64,000 nucleotides of DNA from Aquipluma nitroreducens (lineage in GTDB: Bacteria; Bacteroidota; Bacteroidia; Bacteroidales; Prolixibacteraceae). Every line of letters starts with the position of its first letter. The first letter of the stretch is position 1. Shown here one piece after another: positions 26,055 through 34,920 of this stretch. The stretch spans positions 3,549,001 to 3,613,000 of the forward strand of contig NZ_AP018694.1 of NCBI RefSeq assembly GCF_009689585.1. The letters are read 5' to 3'. The notes under the pieces are model-generated. The model was given only the letters and a program-made list of their open reading frames with translations, had not been told where the DNA came from and did not search any database. The translations under genes were made by a program, and so were the position numbers.

Positions 26055-26852
26055 ATGAACCGCTTCCTTCTTGCCCTTATTCTTGTTTTTACTGCTTTCC
26101 TTGCTTCAGCACAAATTCCTTACAAAACCGAAAACAATATTTCATACCGTTCAGGTGAAAATCTTGATGAATATCAGAAAGAACGGTGTAAACTGGATGT
26201 TTATGTTCCTGAAAATGTGGATAGTTTTACCACGGTGGTTTGGTTTCATGGAGGCGGTTTGACTGCCGGCGAAAAATCAATTCCGGAACGATTGAAGAAT
26301 AAGAAACTTGGTGTTGTTGCAGTAAATTACCGATTGAGTCCAAAAGCGAAAAGTCCGGCATACATTGATGATGCTGCTGCCGCGGTGGCCTGGGTTTTCA
26401 AAAATATCAGTAAATATGGTGGAGATCCAAAGAAAATAGTGGTTTCAGGTCATTCGGCAGGTGGCTACCTGACTTGCATGATCGGACTTGATAAACATTA
26501 TTTGGCTACTTACGGAATTGATGCTAATTCGATTCAGAAACTGGTGCCGTTCAGCGGACAGATGATCACACATTTCACCATTCGAAGTGAGAGAGGAATT
26601 CCGGGAACTCAGCCGGTAATCGACGAAATGGCTCCGCTCTTTCATGTTCGGGCAGATGCTCCGCCCTTGTACCTAATTACCGGAGACCGCGAACTCGAAA
26701 TGCTGGGCCGTTACGAAGAGAACGCTTATATGTGGCGCATGATGAATCTTTCAGGGCACAAACAAACCACTTTATATGAATTGGATGGATTTGACCACGG
26801 TGGAATGGCAGAGCCAGCGTTTGATTTGTTGCTGAAGATTATCAGAAAATAA
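26055..26852 (+). CDS. Secreted alpha/beta hydrolase (esterase/lipase)
   Basis: The 265-residue protein has a Sec signal peptide (MNRFLLALILVFTAFLASAQ). The oxyanion-hole motif WFHGGGLTAGE, the nucleophile elbow GHSAGGYLT, an acid in LITGDRELE and a catalytic His in DGFDHGGM make a complete hormone-sensitive-lipase-type triad. It likely deacylates small esters in the periplasm. It stands alone; the next plus-strand gene, ogt, begins 56 bases later but the two are not obviously related. Confidence 0.88.
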   Translation: MNRFLLALILVFTAFLASAQIPYKTENNISYRSGENLDEYQKERCKLDVYVPENVDSFTTVVWFHGGGLTAGEKSIPERLKNKKLGVVAVNYRLSPKAKSPAYIDDAAAAVAWVFKNISKYGGDPKKIVVSGHSAGGYLTCMIGLDKHYLATYGIDANSIQKLVPFSGQMITHFTIRSERGIPGTQPVIDEMAPLFHVRADAPPLYLITGDRELEMLGRYEENAYMWRMMNLSGHKQTTLYELDGFDHGGMAEPAFDLLLKIIRK

Positions 26853-26908
26853 ATTACATTTTTAGGCGAATAAGTCCGGTTTCCACCTGACTTTAGTATT
26901 TTTGGAGT

Positions 26909-27388
26909 ATGCAATATCAAACGTCATTTAGTAGTCCTTTGGGTTTCCTGATCCTGAAATCGGAAGGCCAGTCAGTTACCGAAATAACCTTTTCTGATAA
27001 TGACATTCAGGACCAAAGTTCATGCGAACTTCTTGAAAACTGTAAGGAACAATTGCAAAACTATTTTTCAGGAAAAACCACCTCTTTCGACTTACCGCTT
27101 TCTCCTGAAGGAACTGAATTTCAGCAAAAAGTATGGGCCGAGTTGCTTCAGATTCCATACGGCGAAAGGATAACTTACATGGAATTGGCCGTCAGGCTAG
27201 GTGATCCGAAATGCATACGGGCAGCCGGCACTGCAAACGGTAAAAATCCAATTGCCATTGTAATTCCATGCCACCGGGTGATTGGCGCCGGGAATAAACT
27301 TACTGGTTATGCCGGAGGAATCTGGCGAAAAAGGCTATTGCTGGAATTAGAAATGAAACACAATCCATCCAAACGAACACTTTTTTAA
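26909..27388 (+). CDS. ogt: Methylated-DNA--protein-cysteine S-methyltransferase
   Basis: The 159-residue protein has the active-site motif IPCHRVIGAGNKLTGYAGG with the alkyl-accepting Cys, and the helix-turn-helix part GERITYMELAVRLGDP. It directly reverses O6-alkylguanine and O4-alkylthymine damage in one turnover per molecule. The N-terminal domain is short, as in the Ogt group. Its stop codon is 2 bases before the CutC start, so the two genes are probably cotranscribed. Confidence 0.94.
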   Translation: MQYQTSFSSPLGFLILKSEGQSVTEITFSDNDIQDQSSCELLENCKEQLQNYFSGKTTSFDLPLSPEGTEFQQKVWAELLQIPYGERITYMELAVRLGDPKCIRAAGTANGKNPIAIVIPCHRVIGAGNKLTGYAGGIWRKRLLLELEMKHNPSKRTLF

Positions 27389-27390
27389 AT

Positions 27391-28014
27391 ATGCACAATT
27401 CCCTGATTTTTGAAGCTTGTGTCGAATCGCTTGATGATGCAATAGCTGCCGAAAAACGTGGAGCGAATCGAATTGAGCTTTGTTCTGCACTCGATCAGGA
27501 CGGATTAACACCTTCGCCTGAATTAACCCTGAAGTGCTTGCAGCATTTAACGATTCCGGTGATGGCAATGGTTCGTCCGCGTGGTGGGAATTTTGTTTAT
27601 GCCGAAGATGAAATTCTGCTGATGGAAGCTGAAATTGAGTACTTCAAAGGATCGGGAGTTGCTGGTGTAGTTTTCGGATTACTTACCAACGACGGTGCGA
27701 TTGATGTCGAAAATACCAGGCGATTGGCCAAGCTAGCGTCTCCGTTGGAAGTTACCTTTCACAAAGCTATCGACTACTCTGATGATATTTTGAAATCATT
27801 CCAGGAATTAAATACCATTGAGGGAATTACCCGGGTATTGACTTCCGGAGGAATGGATACTGCCTGGAATGGCCGCAATATTTTGAAGCAAATGCAGGAT
27901 ATACCGGGCCGGCGAATCGAAATTATTGCCGCAGGAAAGGTGCTTCCGGCGAATCGGTTACAAATTGCTGAATTTACTGGAGTTTCTGAACTTCATGGAC
28001 AACGGATTGTATAA
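27391..28014 (+). CDS. cutC: CutC-family protein
   Basis: The 207-residue protein starts with FEACVESLDDAIAAEKRGAN and RIELCSALDQDGLTPS, the CutC signature, and has AMVRPRGGNFVY and VTFHKAID further on. CutC proteins form TIM barrels. They were named for copper sensitivity in E. coli, but a direct copper function is disputed. It is somewhat shorter than the usual 240 residues, with the C-terminal end trimmed. It is coupled to ogt by close spacing. Confidence 0.9.
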   Translation: MHNSLIFEACVESLDDAIAAEKRGANRIELCSALDQDGLTPSPELTLKCLQHLTIPVMAMVRPRGGNFVYAEDEILLMEAEIEYFKGSGVAGVVFGLLTNDGAIDVENTRRLAKLASPLEVTFHKAIDYSDDILKSFQELNTIEGITRVLTSGGMDTAWNGRNILKQMQDIPGRRIEIIAAGKVLPANRLQIAEFTGVSELHGQRIV

Positions 28015-28245
28015 TATTTCTTCTTTTCTTTTGTAAATTAGTATCGTTTTAATTGTCTGATATCGACAGTATTGTCATCTCTCTTTGATTTTTTAAATGA
28101 GTCTATTACTTCAATGTTAATTTATTGGAACAATATCGTCTATAATTCTAAAATATGACAAAGCATTGCAGTTATATTTCAGAAATTACGTATAATTGCA
28201 GCATCAAATTTCTAGTAAGTCATTCATTAATAGAAAATAATAGGT

Positions 28246-28803
28246 ATGAAAACAATTAAGAGAATTTCAGTTTTACTGCTCGCATGCATGCTAACAAGTT
28301 TATGTTGGGCTCAGGAAAAAACAACCGATAATAAAAGTTTATACAAAGCATTCGAGATGTCGGTTAGCGAAGGTTTGAATCTTCAGGCAACTGCAAAGGT
28401 TGGAATTAAACCGGTTTATGGTATTTTCAGTGTAGGAACACAATTTTTGGCCGAAAACTACAAATGGGCTTTTGGGGCAGGCGTTGGAACTCACCTGATG
28501 AAGACCGAGGATCACTCAATGAACCTCGAATACATGATTTTTCATGTCAACGAAAACGAAATCTGGACAGATAATTACAACAACTTCCAGCAAGTCAGAT
28601 TGCTATATAGCAAACGTTTGGGTGAAAAGATCAGTATTTTTGGTGGACCAAGCTTCAATTTGAACATTGCCGAAAACAAGGAAAGTTTCGGTCATACCTT
28701 TGAAAGCACTTTTGCACCATACGATATGTATTCGCATGTTGGCGATAGCCATACTGCGAAAGGATGGATTGGTTTTACTTTAGGTATTCGCTTCGATAAA
28801 TAA
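28246..28803 (+). CDS. Small outer-membrane beta-barrel-like protein
   Basis: This is a 185-residue protein with a Sec signal (MKTIKRISVLLLACMLTSLCWAQ). The mature part has alternating polar and hydrophobic beta strands (NLQATAKVGIKPVYGIFSVG, YNNFQQVRLLYSKRLG) and ends in WIGFTLGIRFDK, close to the F/Y-rich ends used by barrels of the outer membrane. It resembles porin-family or OmpW-like small barrels, without a known ligand. It is followed by a strong terminator, and 231 bases separate it from cutC, so it is probably transcribed alone. Confidence 0.6.
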   Translation: MKTIKRISVLLLACMLTSLCWAQEKTTDNKSLYKAFEMSVSEGLNLQATAKVGIKPVYGIFSVGTQFLAENYKWAFGAGVGTHLMKTEDHSMNLEYMIFHVNENEIWTDNYNNFQQVRLLYSKRLGEKISIFGGPSFNLNIAENKESFGHTFESTFAPYDMYSHVGDSHTAKGWIGFTLGIRFDK

Positions 28804-28825
28804 AAGAAACCAGAATGTATTATTG

Positions 28826-28861
28826 AAAAGGCCTGTCAGCATTTAAACTGACAGGCCTTTT
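28826..28861. terminator. Strong terminator between convergent genes
   Basis: AAAAGGCCTGTCAG and CTGACAGGCCTTTT form a perfect 14-pair stem with an 8-base loop. Being A- and T-flanked it can stop transcription from both directions, for the barrel gene on plus and the oxidoreductase on minus. Confidence 0.93.
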
Positions 28862-28885
28862 GTTGTATCCTATAGCTGAATCGTA

Positions 28886-30253
28886 TCAAAGGTTCTCTCC
28901 ATATGAAAATCCATCTCTCATCGGTTCCTTAATATAGGCATCCAATTCCGAATGATTGGTCACTTTCATGTTGGCAGCATCATATTCGATGCGGGTATTG
29001 AAGCGTTGAGCCAAAACTCCGGTGAGCGACATCTCTACCAATTTGGTTGCATAATCGAAATTCGATCCACAAACTGTATTGTTCTTAATGGCTTCAACCC
29101 ATTCACGTTGTGGATTTTCTTCAAATGTTCTTGGTATAGTTTGAGCTGGAGGATTCTTCAGAAATTCATTCCATTCGTCATCTTTCATTAAGAGTCGTGG
29201 TTCGTTGGGGCGTCCGCCGGTCATCAGGCATTGTTTGTCTCCAACCATAATCATGCCGCTACCTGGCAATTTTTCCATGTTCCACTCCGGACGGTTCTCT
29301 GGCTTCAGTTTACCTTCGTACCACCGCATGGTTACAGGAGTTTTATTGCCGCGAGCCGGAAAATCCCATCGAATAATGGCCTGATCAGAAACGAATCCAG
29401 TGTCGGGAACCGGCGATTTAAATTCAGCTTCAACTACACTGGGCATTCCCAAATCGAGCGACCAGAAAGGAGCGTCAAGTGTATGACAACACCAATCGCC
29501 GAGTTCGCCATTGCCAAAATCGAACCAGCTACGCCATGTTTTGGGTACGTAAATTTCATTGTATGGTCGGAAGGCAGCTGGGCCCACCCACAAATTCCAG
29601 TCTAAATAATCCGGAACAGGTTGTTCTGCCGGAGGAAAACTTTCAGGTTTATTGAAATATTTATTTGGCCCGAAATCTGGACCATCAAACCAAGCAATCA
29701 CTTCGGTCACATTGCCCAATAATCCCGCATCGTACCATTCTTTAACCAAACGAATTCCGTTGGTTGCATGTCCCTGATTGGCCATTTGGGTAATTACACC
29801 ATACTGCTTAGCTGCTTTCTGAAGTGTACGCAATTGCCAGATGTTGTGAGCCAATGGTTTTTCAACGATCACGTGTTTGCCCAATTGCATAGCCGCCATC
29901 GCTGCCGGAAAATGTGAATGGTCGGGTGTACAAACCATAACTGCATCAATTTCTTTGTGCATTTGGTCGAACATCACGCGGTAATCTTTGAAGCGTTTGG
30001 CGTTTGGCATTACGCGAAAAGCTTCTGCTGCGCGTTTGTCGTCAACATCGCACAAAGCCACAATATTCTCGTTCCATTTGGGATCTTTCTGATTAATCAG
30101 TTTGCTCCAATTGGCCATTCCTTGTCCGCCCACACCAATAACCGCAATGTTCAAACGGTTCGAAGGAGAACAACTCATCAGATTTGGAATGAAAAATGCA
30201 CCGGCAGAAAGTACAGATGCCGATTTAAGAAAATCTCTTCTGGTAGGTTTCAT
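28886..30253 (-). CDS. Tat-exported Gfo/Idh/MocA oxidoreductase
   Basis: The 455-residue protein begins MKPTRRDFLKSASVLSAGAF, a clear twin-arginine signal (RRDFLK) with a hydrophobic stretch and a Cys suggesting a lipobox (LMSCSP). The Rossmann fold has IAVIGVGGQGMAN, and the conserved EKP motif is in VIVEKPLAHN. The C-terminal part resembles the secreted glycosidase- or dehydrogenase-like group of Bacteroidota (GELGDWCCHTLDAPFW). These proteins bind NAD(P) tightly and act on sugars, some as NAD-dependent glycosidases. It stands alone; the substrate is unknown. Confidence 0.9.
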   Translation of the reverse strand: MKPTRRDFLKSASVLSAGAFFIPNLMSCSPSNRLNIAVIGVGGQGMANWSKLINQKDPKWNENIVALCDVDDKRAAEAFRVMPNAKRFKDYRVMFDQMHKEIDAVMVCTPDHSHFPAAMAAMQLGKHVIVEKPLAHNIWQLRTLQKAAKQYGVITQMANQGHATNGIRLVKEWYDAGLLGNVTEVIAWFDGPDFGPNKYFNKPESFPPAEQPVPDYLDWNLWVGPAAFRPYNEIYVPKTWRSWFDFGNGELGDWCCHTLDAPFWSLDLGMPSVVEAEFKSPVPDTGFVSDQAIIRWDFPARGNKTPVTMRWYEGKLKPENRPEWNMEKLPGSGMIMVGDKQCLMTGGRPNEPRLLMKDDEWNEFLKNPPAQTIPRTFEENPQREWVEAIKNNTVCGSNFDYATKLVEMSLTGVLAQRFNTRIEYDAANMKVTNHSELDAYIKEPMRDGFSYGENL

Positions 30254-30349
30254 GATAGGTTTAGTATTTAGGTTTATGTGGATAAAAGTAGAAAATATAT
30301 CCAGACAGAATTCGATTTCAAGTTAAAAAACACCAGAACAGAATGGCAA

Positions 30350-31429
30350 CTATGATTTCTGTATAAAGTGTTTCGAGTCGCCCCACTCGCCATAGCCAAT
30401 TTCGCAACCAGACAATTCAATACGGGCTTCAAGGCAGTTACGACAAAGTTCCGCATCTTCATCAAGGCAAGGTTTGTCTTCGTACAATTGGTATTCTTTG
30501 CGGTATTTTATTGATGTCAGATTTGGCATGATAATATTGGCACCAATAGTCAGCGCTTTTTCGCGACCTGCCGGATCAATTGCTTGTAAAGCTGTCGCTG
30601 CGGCAATATTGATCTCAGGCATCAGTAAACGTAAAGTGGCAACCATTTTCAGCGCAAGGTCAAAGCGCTCCTGTTTGGTTTTCAGGCTGCTCCTGAAATC
30701 GTAAAGCGGAGTGTCTTCGTGTTCAATGTAAGGTCCCATTCCAACCATATCCACATCAATCTGTTTCAGGAACAAAAGGTCATTGGCTAAATCTTCGGTG
30801 GTTTGAAACGGTAGTCCGATCATTACGCCGGTTCCAACCTGATATCCTGCAGTTTTCAAATCTTGTAAGGCCTGAAGGCGGCGATCGAAACTGTGAAAAT
30901 CGTTTTCCGGATGAATCCTTCGGTACAAATCAGGGTTTGAACTTTCAATCCGGAGCAAATACCGGTGGGCGCCGCTTTCTTTCCACTGACGGTAAGTTTC
31001 AATGCTTTGTTCTCCGCACGAAAGTGTAATTCCAAGTTCATTGTTCGATAGCTGTTTGATTTTCTGGAGAAGCAAATCAATCCTATTTACAAATGTTGGC
31101 GAAGACAATTCTCCGGATTGCAGAACCACAGAGCCAAAGCGATTTTCCCAGGCAAACCGACAGGTTTCCAAAATTTCTTCATCGGTGGCTTCGTAGCGGA
31201 TCACTTTTTCGTTGCTTTTCCGGATTCCGCAGTACAGGCAATCTTTCGCGCAAATGTTTGAAAATTCAACCAGTCCCCTGAAATATACTTTGTTGCCAAC
31301 CGCTTGAAGTTTGACCGACTGAGCGCGATGAAAAAGTTGCTGGCGTTCATCACCTTCGGATGACAGCAAAGTCACCAGATCGTCACGCGAAAAATCGGTC
31401 TGAAGTAATATTTTCTGAAAGTTCGTCAT
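30350..31429 (-). CDS. hydE: [FeFe]-hydrogenase H-cluster radical SAM maturase HydE
   Basis: The start at 31429 (MTNFQKILL) gives 359 residues. The radical SAM cluster motif C-x3-C-x2-C is CAKDCLYC, followed by GIRKSNEKVIRY as in HydE. The later block TGVMIGLPFQTTEDLANDLLF and the C-terminal cysteine pair ELCRNCLEA are also typical. HydE takes part in building the dithiolate bridge and 2Fe subcluster of the H-cluster. It is encoded 4.4 kb from hydC and on the opposite strand; hydF and hydG are not in this window. It is divergent from the MarR gene with about 130 bases between the two. Confidence 0.93.
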   Translation of the reverse strand: MTNFQKILLQTDFSRDDLVTLLSSEGDERQQLFHRAQSVKLQAVGNKVYFRGLVEFSNICAKDCLYCGIRKSNEKVIRYEATDEEILETCRFAWENRFGSVVLQSGELSSPTFVNRIDLLLQKIKQLSNNELGITLSCGEQSIETYRQWKESGAHRYLLRIESSNPDLYRRIHPENDFHSFDRRLQALQDLKTAGYQVGTGVMIGLPFQTTEDLANDLLFLKQIDVDMVGMGPYIEHEDTPLYDFRSSLKTKQERFDLALKMVATLRLLMPEINIAAATALQAIDPAGREKALTIGANIIMPNLTSIKYRKEYQLYEDKPCLDEDAELCRNCLEARIELSGCEIGYGEWGDSKHFIQKS

Positions 31430-31530
31430 TAGTGCGAAGATACAAAATATTGGCGGAGGGCGCAGAGCAAAGGACATTGAGAAGTGGAAAGCAAAAAATC
31501 GATGAAAATATTTTACAATCTGATTATTTG

Positions 31531-31544
31531 TTAGAACAATCTAA
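31531..31544. promoter_or_regulatory. Palindromic operator upstream of marR
   Basis: TTAGAACAATCTAA is a 14-base palindrome with arms TTAGA and TCTAA. It lies immediately before TATATTTG at 31546, an exact match to the Bacteroidota minus-7 word TAnnTTTG, and 13 bases before the marR ATG. A repressor bound here would block the promoter. A near-identical site occurs at 31991. Confidence 0.75.
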
Positions 31545-31557
31545 CTATATTTGTCGC

Positions 31558-31974
31558 ATGGATAAACTTGTTGAAATAATCGCAAAACTATCGCTCGAAA
31601 TTGGCCGGATGGAAGAGTCGGCCAAAGAACAGTTTAATTTTAACGAGTTGACACTTACCCAAATGAATTACCTGGAGACCATCAATAACCTTCACAATCC
31701 CAACCTTACTGAGCTGGCAGCAGAGATGAATTTAACTAAGCCAACGGTTAAGGTGGCTATTGATAAGCTGATAGAAAAGGATTTTATTTATCGGGTGAAG
31801 TCAGATGATGATCGCCGTAGCGCTCATTTGCACCTTACAGTCAAAGGGAAAGTAATCAATCATATGCACGATTTTGCGCACAAGCAAATGGCTGAGTTGA
31901 TTGCCGGAAAATTGGATCAGACCGAAGTCAAACTGATGGAAATGTTGTTTGAAAAAGTTTTTCAGAAGTCTTAA
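31558..31974 (+). CDS. MarR-family transcriptional regulator
   Basis: The ATG at 31558 gives 138 residues; the longer frame reads back into the hydE gene and is not used. The winged helix-turn-helix core is visible as ELTLTQMNYLETINNLH, NLTELAAEMNLTKPTVKVAI and the wing VKSDDDRRSAHLHLTVKG. MarR proteins bind palindromes as dimers and are released by small ligands or oxidants. The palindrome TTAGA-N4-TCTAA occurs before this gene and again before the P-type ATPase gene, so autoregulation and control of the transporter are likely. Confidence 0.9.
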   Translation: MDKLVEIIAKLSLEIGRMEESAKEQFNFNELTLTQMNYLETINNLHNPNLTELAAEMNLTKPTVKVAIDKLIEKDFIYRVKSDDDRRSAHLHLTVKGKVINHMHDFAHKQMAELIAGKLDQTEVKLMEMLFEKVFQKS

Positions 31975-31990
31975 AAATTTGCCTATATAG

Positions 31991-32004
31991 TTAGAATCAT
32001 CTAA
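31991..32004. promoter_or_regulatory. Second copy of the MarR-type operator, upstream of the P-type ATPase
   Basis: TTAGAATCATCTAA differs from the first operator only in two central bases. It is preceded by CTATATAG, and its reverse complement shares TCTAACTATAT with the first site, so the similarity extends beyond the palindrome. It lies 17 bases before the ATPase start. Confidence 0.72.
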
Positions 32005-32021
32005 TCAAATTCCCCAAGAAT

Positions 32022-34568
32022 ATGTCAATTGATTTAAAATCGGAGAAGTTCCGCGGATTAAACGAAGAAACAGTAAAAGAGAAAATAAAGAATGAAGGTT
32101 TTAATGAACTGCCTTCGTCGAAACCTAAAAATTTTCTGGCATTGGCCTGGGGAGTAGTTCAGGAACCTATGTTTTTACTTTTGGTAGCCTGTGGAACCTT
32201 GTACCTGATTTTGGGCGATGTTCAGGAAGGACTGATGTTGCTTGGTTTCGTTTTTGTGATCATGGGCATCGAGTTTTATCAGGAGAAAAAAACTGAAAAA
32301 GCGCTGGATGCCCTGAAAGATTTGGCAAGTCCGCGTGCCTTGGTGATTCGCGAGGGTGTTGAAAAGCGAATAGCTGGCCGCGATGTGGTGACTGATGACT
32401 TGGTCATTTTGCAGGAAGGCGACCGTGTTCCGGCTGATGCCACGGTTTTGTATTCGGTGAACCTGATGGCCGACGAATCTTTGCTGACTGGCGAATCTGT
32501 TTCGGTACGTAAATCAGAATGGAACGGAACTGACCAGAATGTGCAACCCGGTGGCGACGATCTGCCTTTTGTGTATTCAGGATCGATGATTGTTCAGGGA
32601 AACGGTATCGTTAAAGTAACAGCCACGGCTTCGAATACCGAAATCGGGAAAATCGGGAAAGCGCTTGATTCGGTGGTTGAAGAACCCACCAAGTTAAAAC
32701 GCGAAATGGCTGTGCTGGTCAAACGACTGGCTATTATCGGAATTTTGCTTTGTGTAGTGGTAATCCTGGTGTACACTTTAACCCGCAGCAATTTGCTGAA
32801 TGGGTTTTTGGCCGGAATTACTTTGGCAATGGCCATGTTGCCTGAAGAATTCCCGGTGGTATTGACAGTTTTTATGGCTTTGGGCGCCTGGCGGATATCG
32901 AAGAAAAACGTACTGACGCGAAAACCGTCAGCCGTTGAAACACTGGGTTCAGCAACAGTTCTTTGCACCGACAAAACGGGCACGCTGACTCAGAATAAAA
33001 TGACGGTTGCCCAATTATACAATGGGTCCGATTTCTTTAGAGTAAATAAGTGCACCAAATTTCCGGAAGAGTTTCACGAAATTATCGAATACGGCATTTT
33101 ATCGAGCCAAACCAATCCGTTCGACCCCATGGAACGCGCCATTACCAACATGGGCGATGTGTACCTGAAAAATACAGACCACATTCATATTGACTGGCAA
33201 ATGGTGAAAGAATATCCGTTGTCGAAAGATTTACTCGCCATGTCGCGTGTTTTTTCCAACCACGATAAATTCAAGAAAACCATTGCTACCAAGGGCGCTC
33301 CGGAAGCTATTTTTGATTTATGCCACCTTTCGGATAACAAAAAAGCGAAATATGGTGAAGCGGTTGCTGAACTGGCTTCGCAGGGATTGCGGGTACTTGG
33401 AGTTGCCCGGGCGATTGTCGAAAATGGCAGTCTTCCCCCAATTCAGCACGATTTTGATTTTGAATTTATTGGTTTGATTGCCTTGTCTGATCCAATTCGG
33501 GAGACGGTTCCCGAAGCCGTACGCGAATGTTACCAGGCTGGCATTCGGGTGATCATGATCACGGGCGACTATCCGGTAACTGCGATGAATATTGCACGCG
33601 AAATCGGATTGAAGAATCCAGATGTGTCAATCAGCGGACCTGAACTTCAGGAGATGAGTGAAGAGGAATTGGCTGAGCGAATAAAAGATGTGAATGTGTT
33701 TGCACGTGTAATTCCGGAGCAGAAACTAAAGATTGTGAATGCACTGAAACGAAACGGTGAAATAGTGGCCATGACAGGCGATGGGGTGAATGATGCTCCG
33801 GCGCTAAAAGCCTCTAATATTGGGATTGCCATGGGTGAAAAGGGAACTGATGTGGCCCGCGAGGCTTCGTCGCTGGTGCTGATGGACGATAATTTTGCTT
33901 CGATTGTTGGAGCAGTGAAAATGGGCCGACGTATTTTCGACAACCTGCAAAAAGCACTGGGTTACATTTTCGCCATCCACGTTCCTATTGCCGGATTGTC
34001 GCTTATTCCGGTCTTTTTTGCCGACTGGCCGTTGTTGCTTTGGCCGGTGCACATTGTATTTCTTGAGTTGATTATTGACCCTGCCTGCTCCATTATTTTT
34101 GAAGCCGAACAGGAAGAAAAAAATGTGATGAACCGACCTCCGAAAGACATCAATGAGCCATTTTTTGGTGCTAAAAAGATCTGGCTGAGCTGTTCTCAGG
34201 GTATCGGAATTCTGGTCATGGTTTTTGCGGTGTATTTCTTCGGCCTGCGAATGAATTATTCTGAACAGGAAGTTCGTGCATTGGCTTTTACCACGTTGAT
34301 TGCAGCGAACATTGCCGTTATTCTGTCGAACCGCTCATGGACAAGAAATATTTTCCAGATTCTAACGACATCCAATAAAACGGTCAAATATGTTGTTGGT
34401 GGGGCGGCCTTCTTTCTGGTTTTGGTGCTGAATGTGCCTTTCCTGCTGAACCTGTTTCAGTTCGAAAAAATCAGCCTGGCAGAATCTCTGATTTGTGTAG
34501 TTCTTGGTTTTACGAGTATTGTTTGGTTCGAGATGTATAAGGTGCTGACGAATAGGGAAAGGAATTAA
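32022..34568 (+). CDS. P2-like cation-translocating P-type ATPase
   Basis: The 848-residue protein has the N-terminal cation-ATPase domain, the actuator motif LLTGES, the phosphorylation motif CTDKTGTLT (Asp317) and the hinge motif MTGDGVNDAPALK, plus about eight to ten membrane helices. Calcium-type P2 pumps usually carry PEGLP in helix M4, but here it is PEEFP (residues 274-278), so the transported ion could differ. A Ca2+, Mn2+ or Mg2+-type cation is plausible. It is cotranscribed with or controlled together with marR through matching operators. No metallochaperone or metal-binding N-terminal domain is present. Confidence 0.9.
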   Translation: MSIDLKSEKFRGLNEETVKEKIKNEGFNELPSSKPKNFLALAWGVVQEPMFLLLVACGTLYLILGDVQEGLMLLGFVFVIMGIEFYQEKKTEKALDALKDLASPRALVIREGVEKRIAGRDVVTDDLVILQEGDRVPADATVLYSVNLMADESLLTGESVSVRKSEWNGTDQNVQPGGDDLPFVYSGSMIVQGNGIVKVTATASNTEIGKIGKALDSVVEEPTKLKREMAVLVKRLAIIGILLCVVVILVYTLTRSNLLNGFLAGITLAMAMLPEEFPVVLTVFMALGAWRISKKNVLTRKPSAVETLGSATVLCTDKTGTLTQNKMTVAQLYNGSDFFRVNKCTKFPEEFHEIIEYGILSSQTNPFDPMERAITNMGDVYLKNTDHIHIDWQMVKEYPLSKDLLAMSRVFSNHDKFKKTIATKGAPEAIFDLCHLSDNKKAKYGEAVAELASQGLRVLGVARAIVENGSLPPIQHDFDFEFIGLIALSDPIRETVPEAVRECYQAGIRVIMITGDYPVTAMNIAREIGLKNPDVSISGPELQEMSEEELAERIKDVNVFARVIPEQKLKIVNALKRNGEIVAMTGDGVNDAPALKASNIGIAMGEKGTDVAREASSLVLMDDNFASIVGAVKMGRRIFDNLQKALGYIFAIHVPIAGLSLIPVFFADWPLLLWPVHIVFLELIIDPACSIIFEAEQEEKNVMNRPPKDINEPFFGAKKIWLSCSQGIGILVMVFAVYFFGLRMNYSEQEVRALAFTTLIAANIAVILSNRSWTRNIFQILTTSNKTVKYVVGGAAFFLVLVLNVPFLLNLFQFEKISLAESLICVVLGFTSIVWFEMYKVLTNRERN

Positions 34569-34623
34569 AGGATTTTCATATATTTGCTTGACAATAAGCC
34601 ATTCGTGTTGAGTTTAATTACAT

Positions 34624-34920
34624 ATGATCACAAAAGATTACATATTAACTGCTATTAGAAAACACAGATCCGATCTTTCAAAGTTTGGTGTTCAGTCGGT
34701 TGGTCTTTTTGGTTCGTATGTTCGCAACGAGCAAACATCTAAAAGTGATATTGACCTGTTGATAGACTTTGATCCTGAAAAAGAAAATTTTGATAATTAC
34801 ATGGCTCTGTGCGATTATCTGGATTTGCTTTTTCAAAACGAAAAGGTTGAAATCGTTACCAAAAACGGTTTGAGTCCTCACATCGGGCCAGCAATTTTGA
34901 AGGAGGTTCAGTATGTCTAA
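34624..34920 (+). CDS. mntA: MntA-type nucleotidyltransferase antitoxin
   Basis: The 98-residue protein has the minimal nucleotidyltransferase core: GLFGSYVRNE (Gly30-Ser31) followed by SKSDIDLLIDF with the metal-binding Asp42 and Asp44. This is the MNT domain that, in HEPN/MNT (type VII) toxin-antitoxin systems, AMPylates the toxin. Its end overlaps the next gene by 8 bases, the usual arrangement of this pair. It follows the P-type ATPase after 55 bases. Confidence 0.88.
   Translation: MITKDYILTAIRKHRSDLSKFGVQSVGLFGSYVRNEQTSKSDIDLLIDFDPEKENFDNYMALCDYLDLLFQNEKVEIVTKNGLSPHIGPAILKEVQYV

Noticed and set aside
34588-34618. TTGACA and TTTAAT words before mntA as a sigma70-type promoter
   Set aside because: The spacing is 19 bases and Bacteroidota promoters follow another consensus; likely chance.
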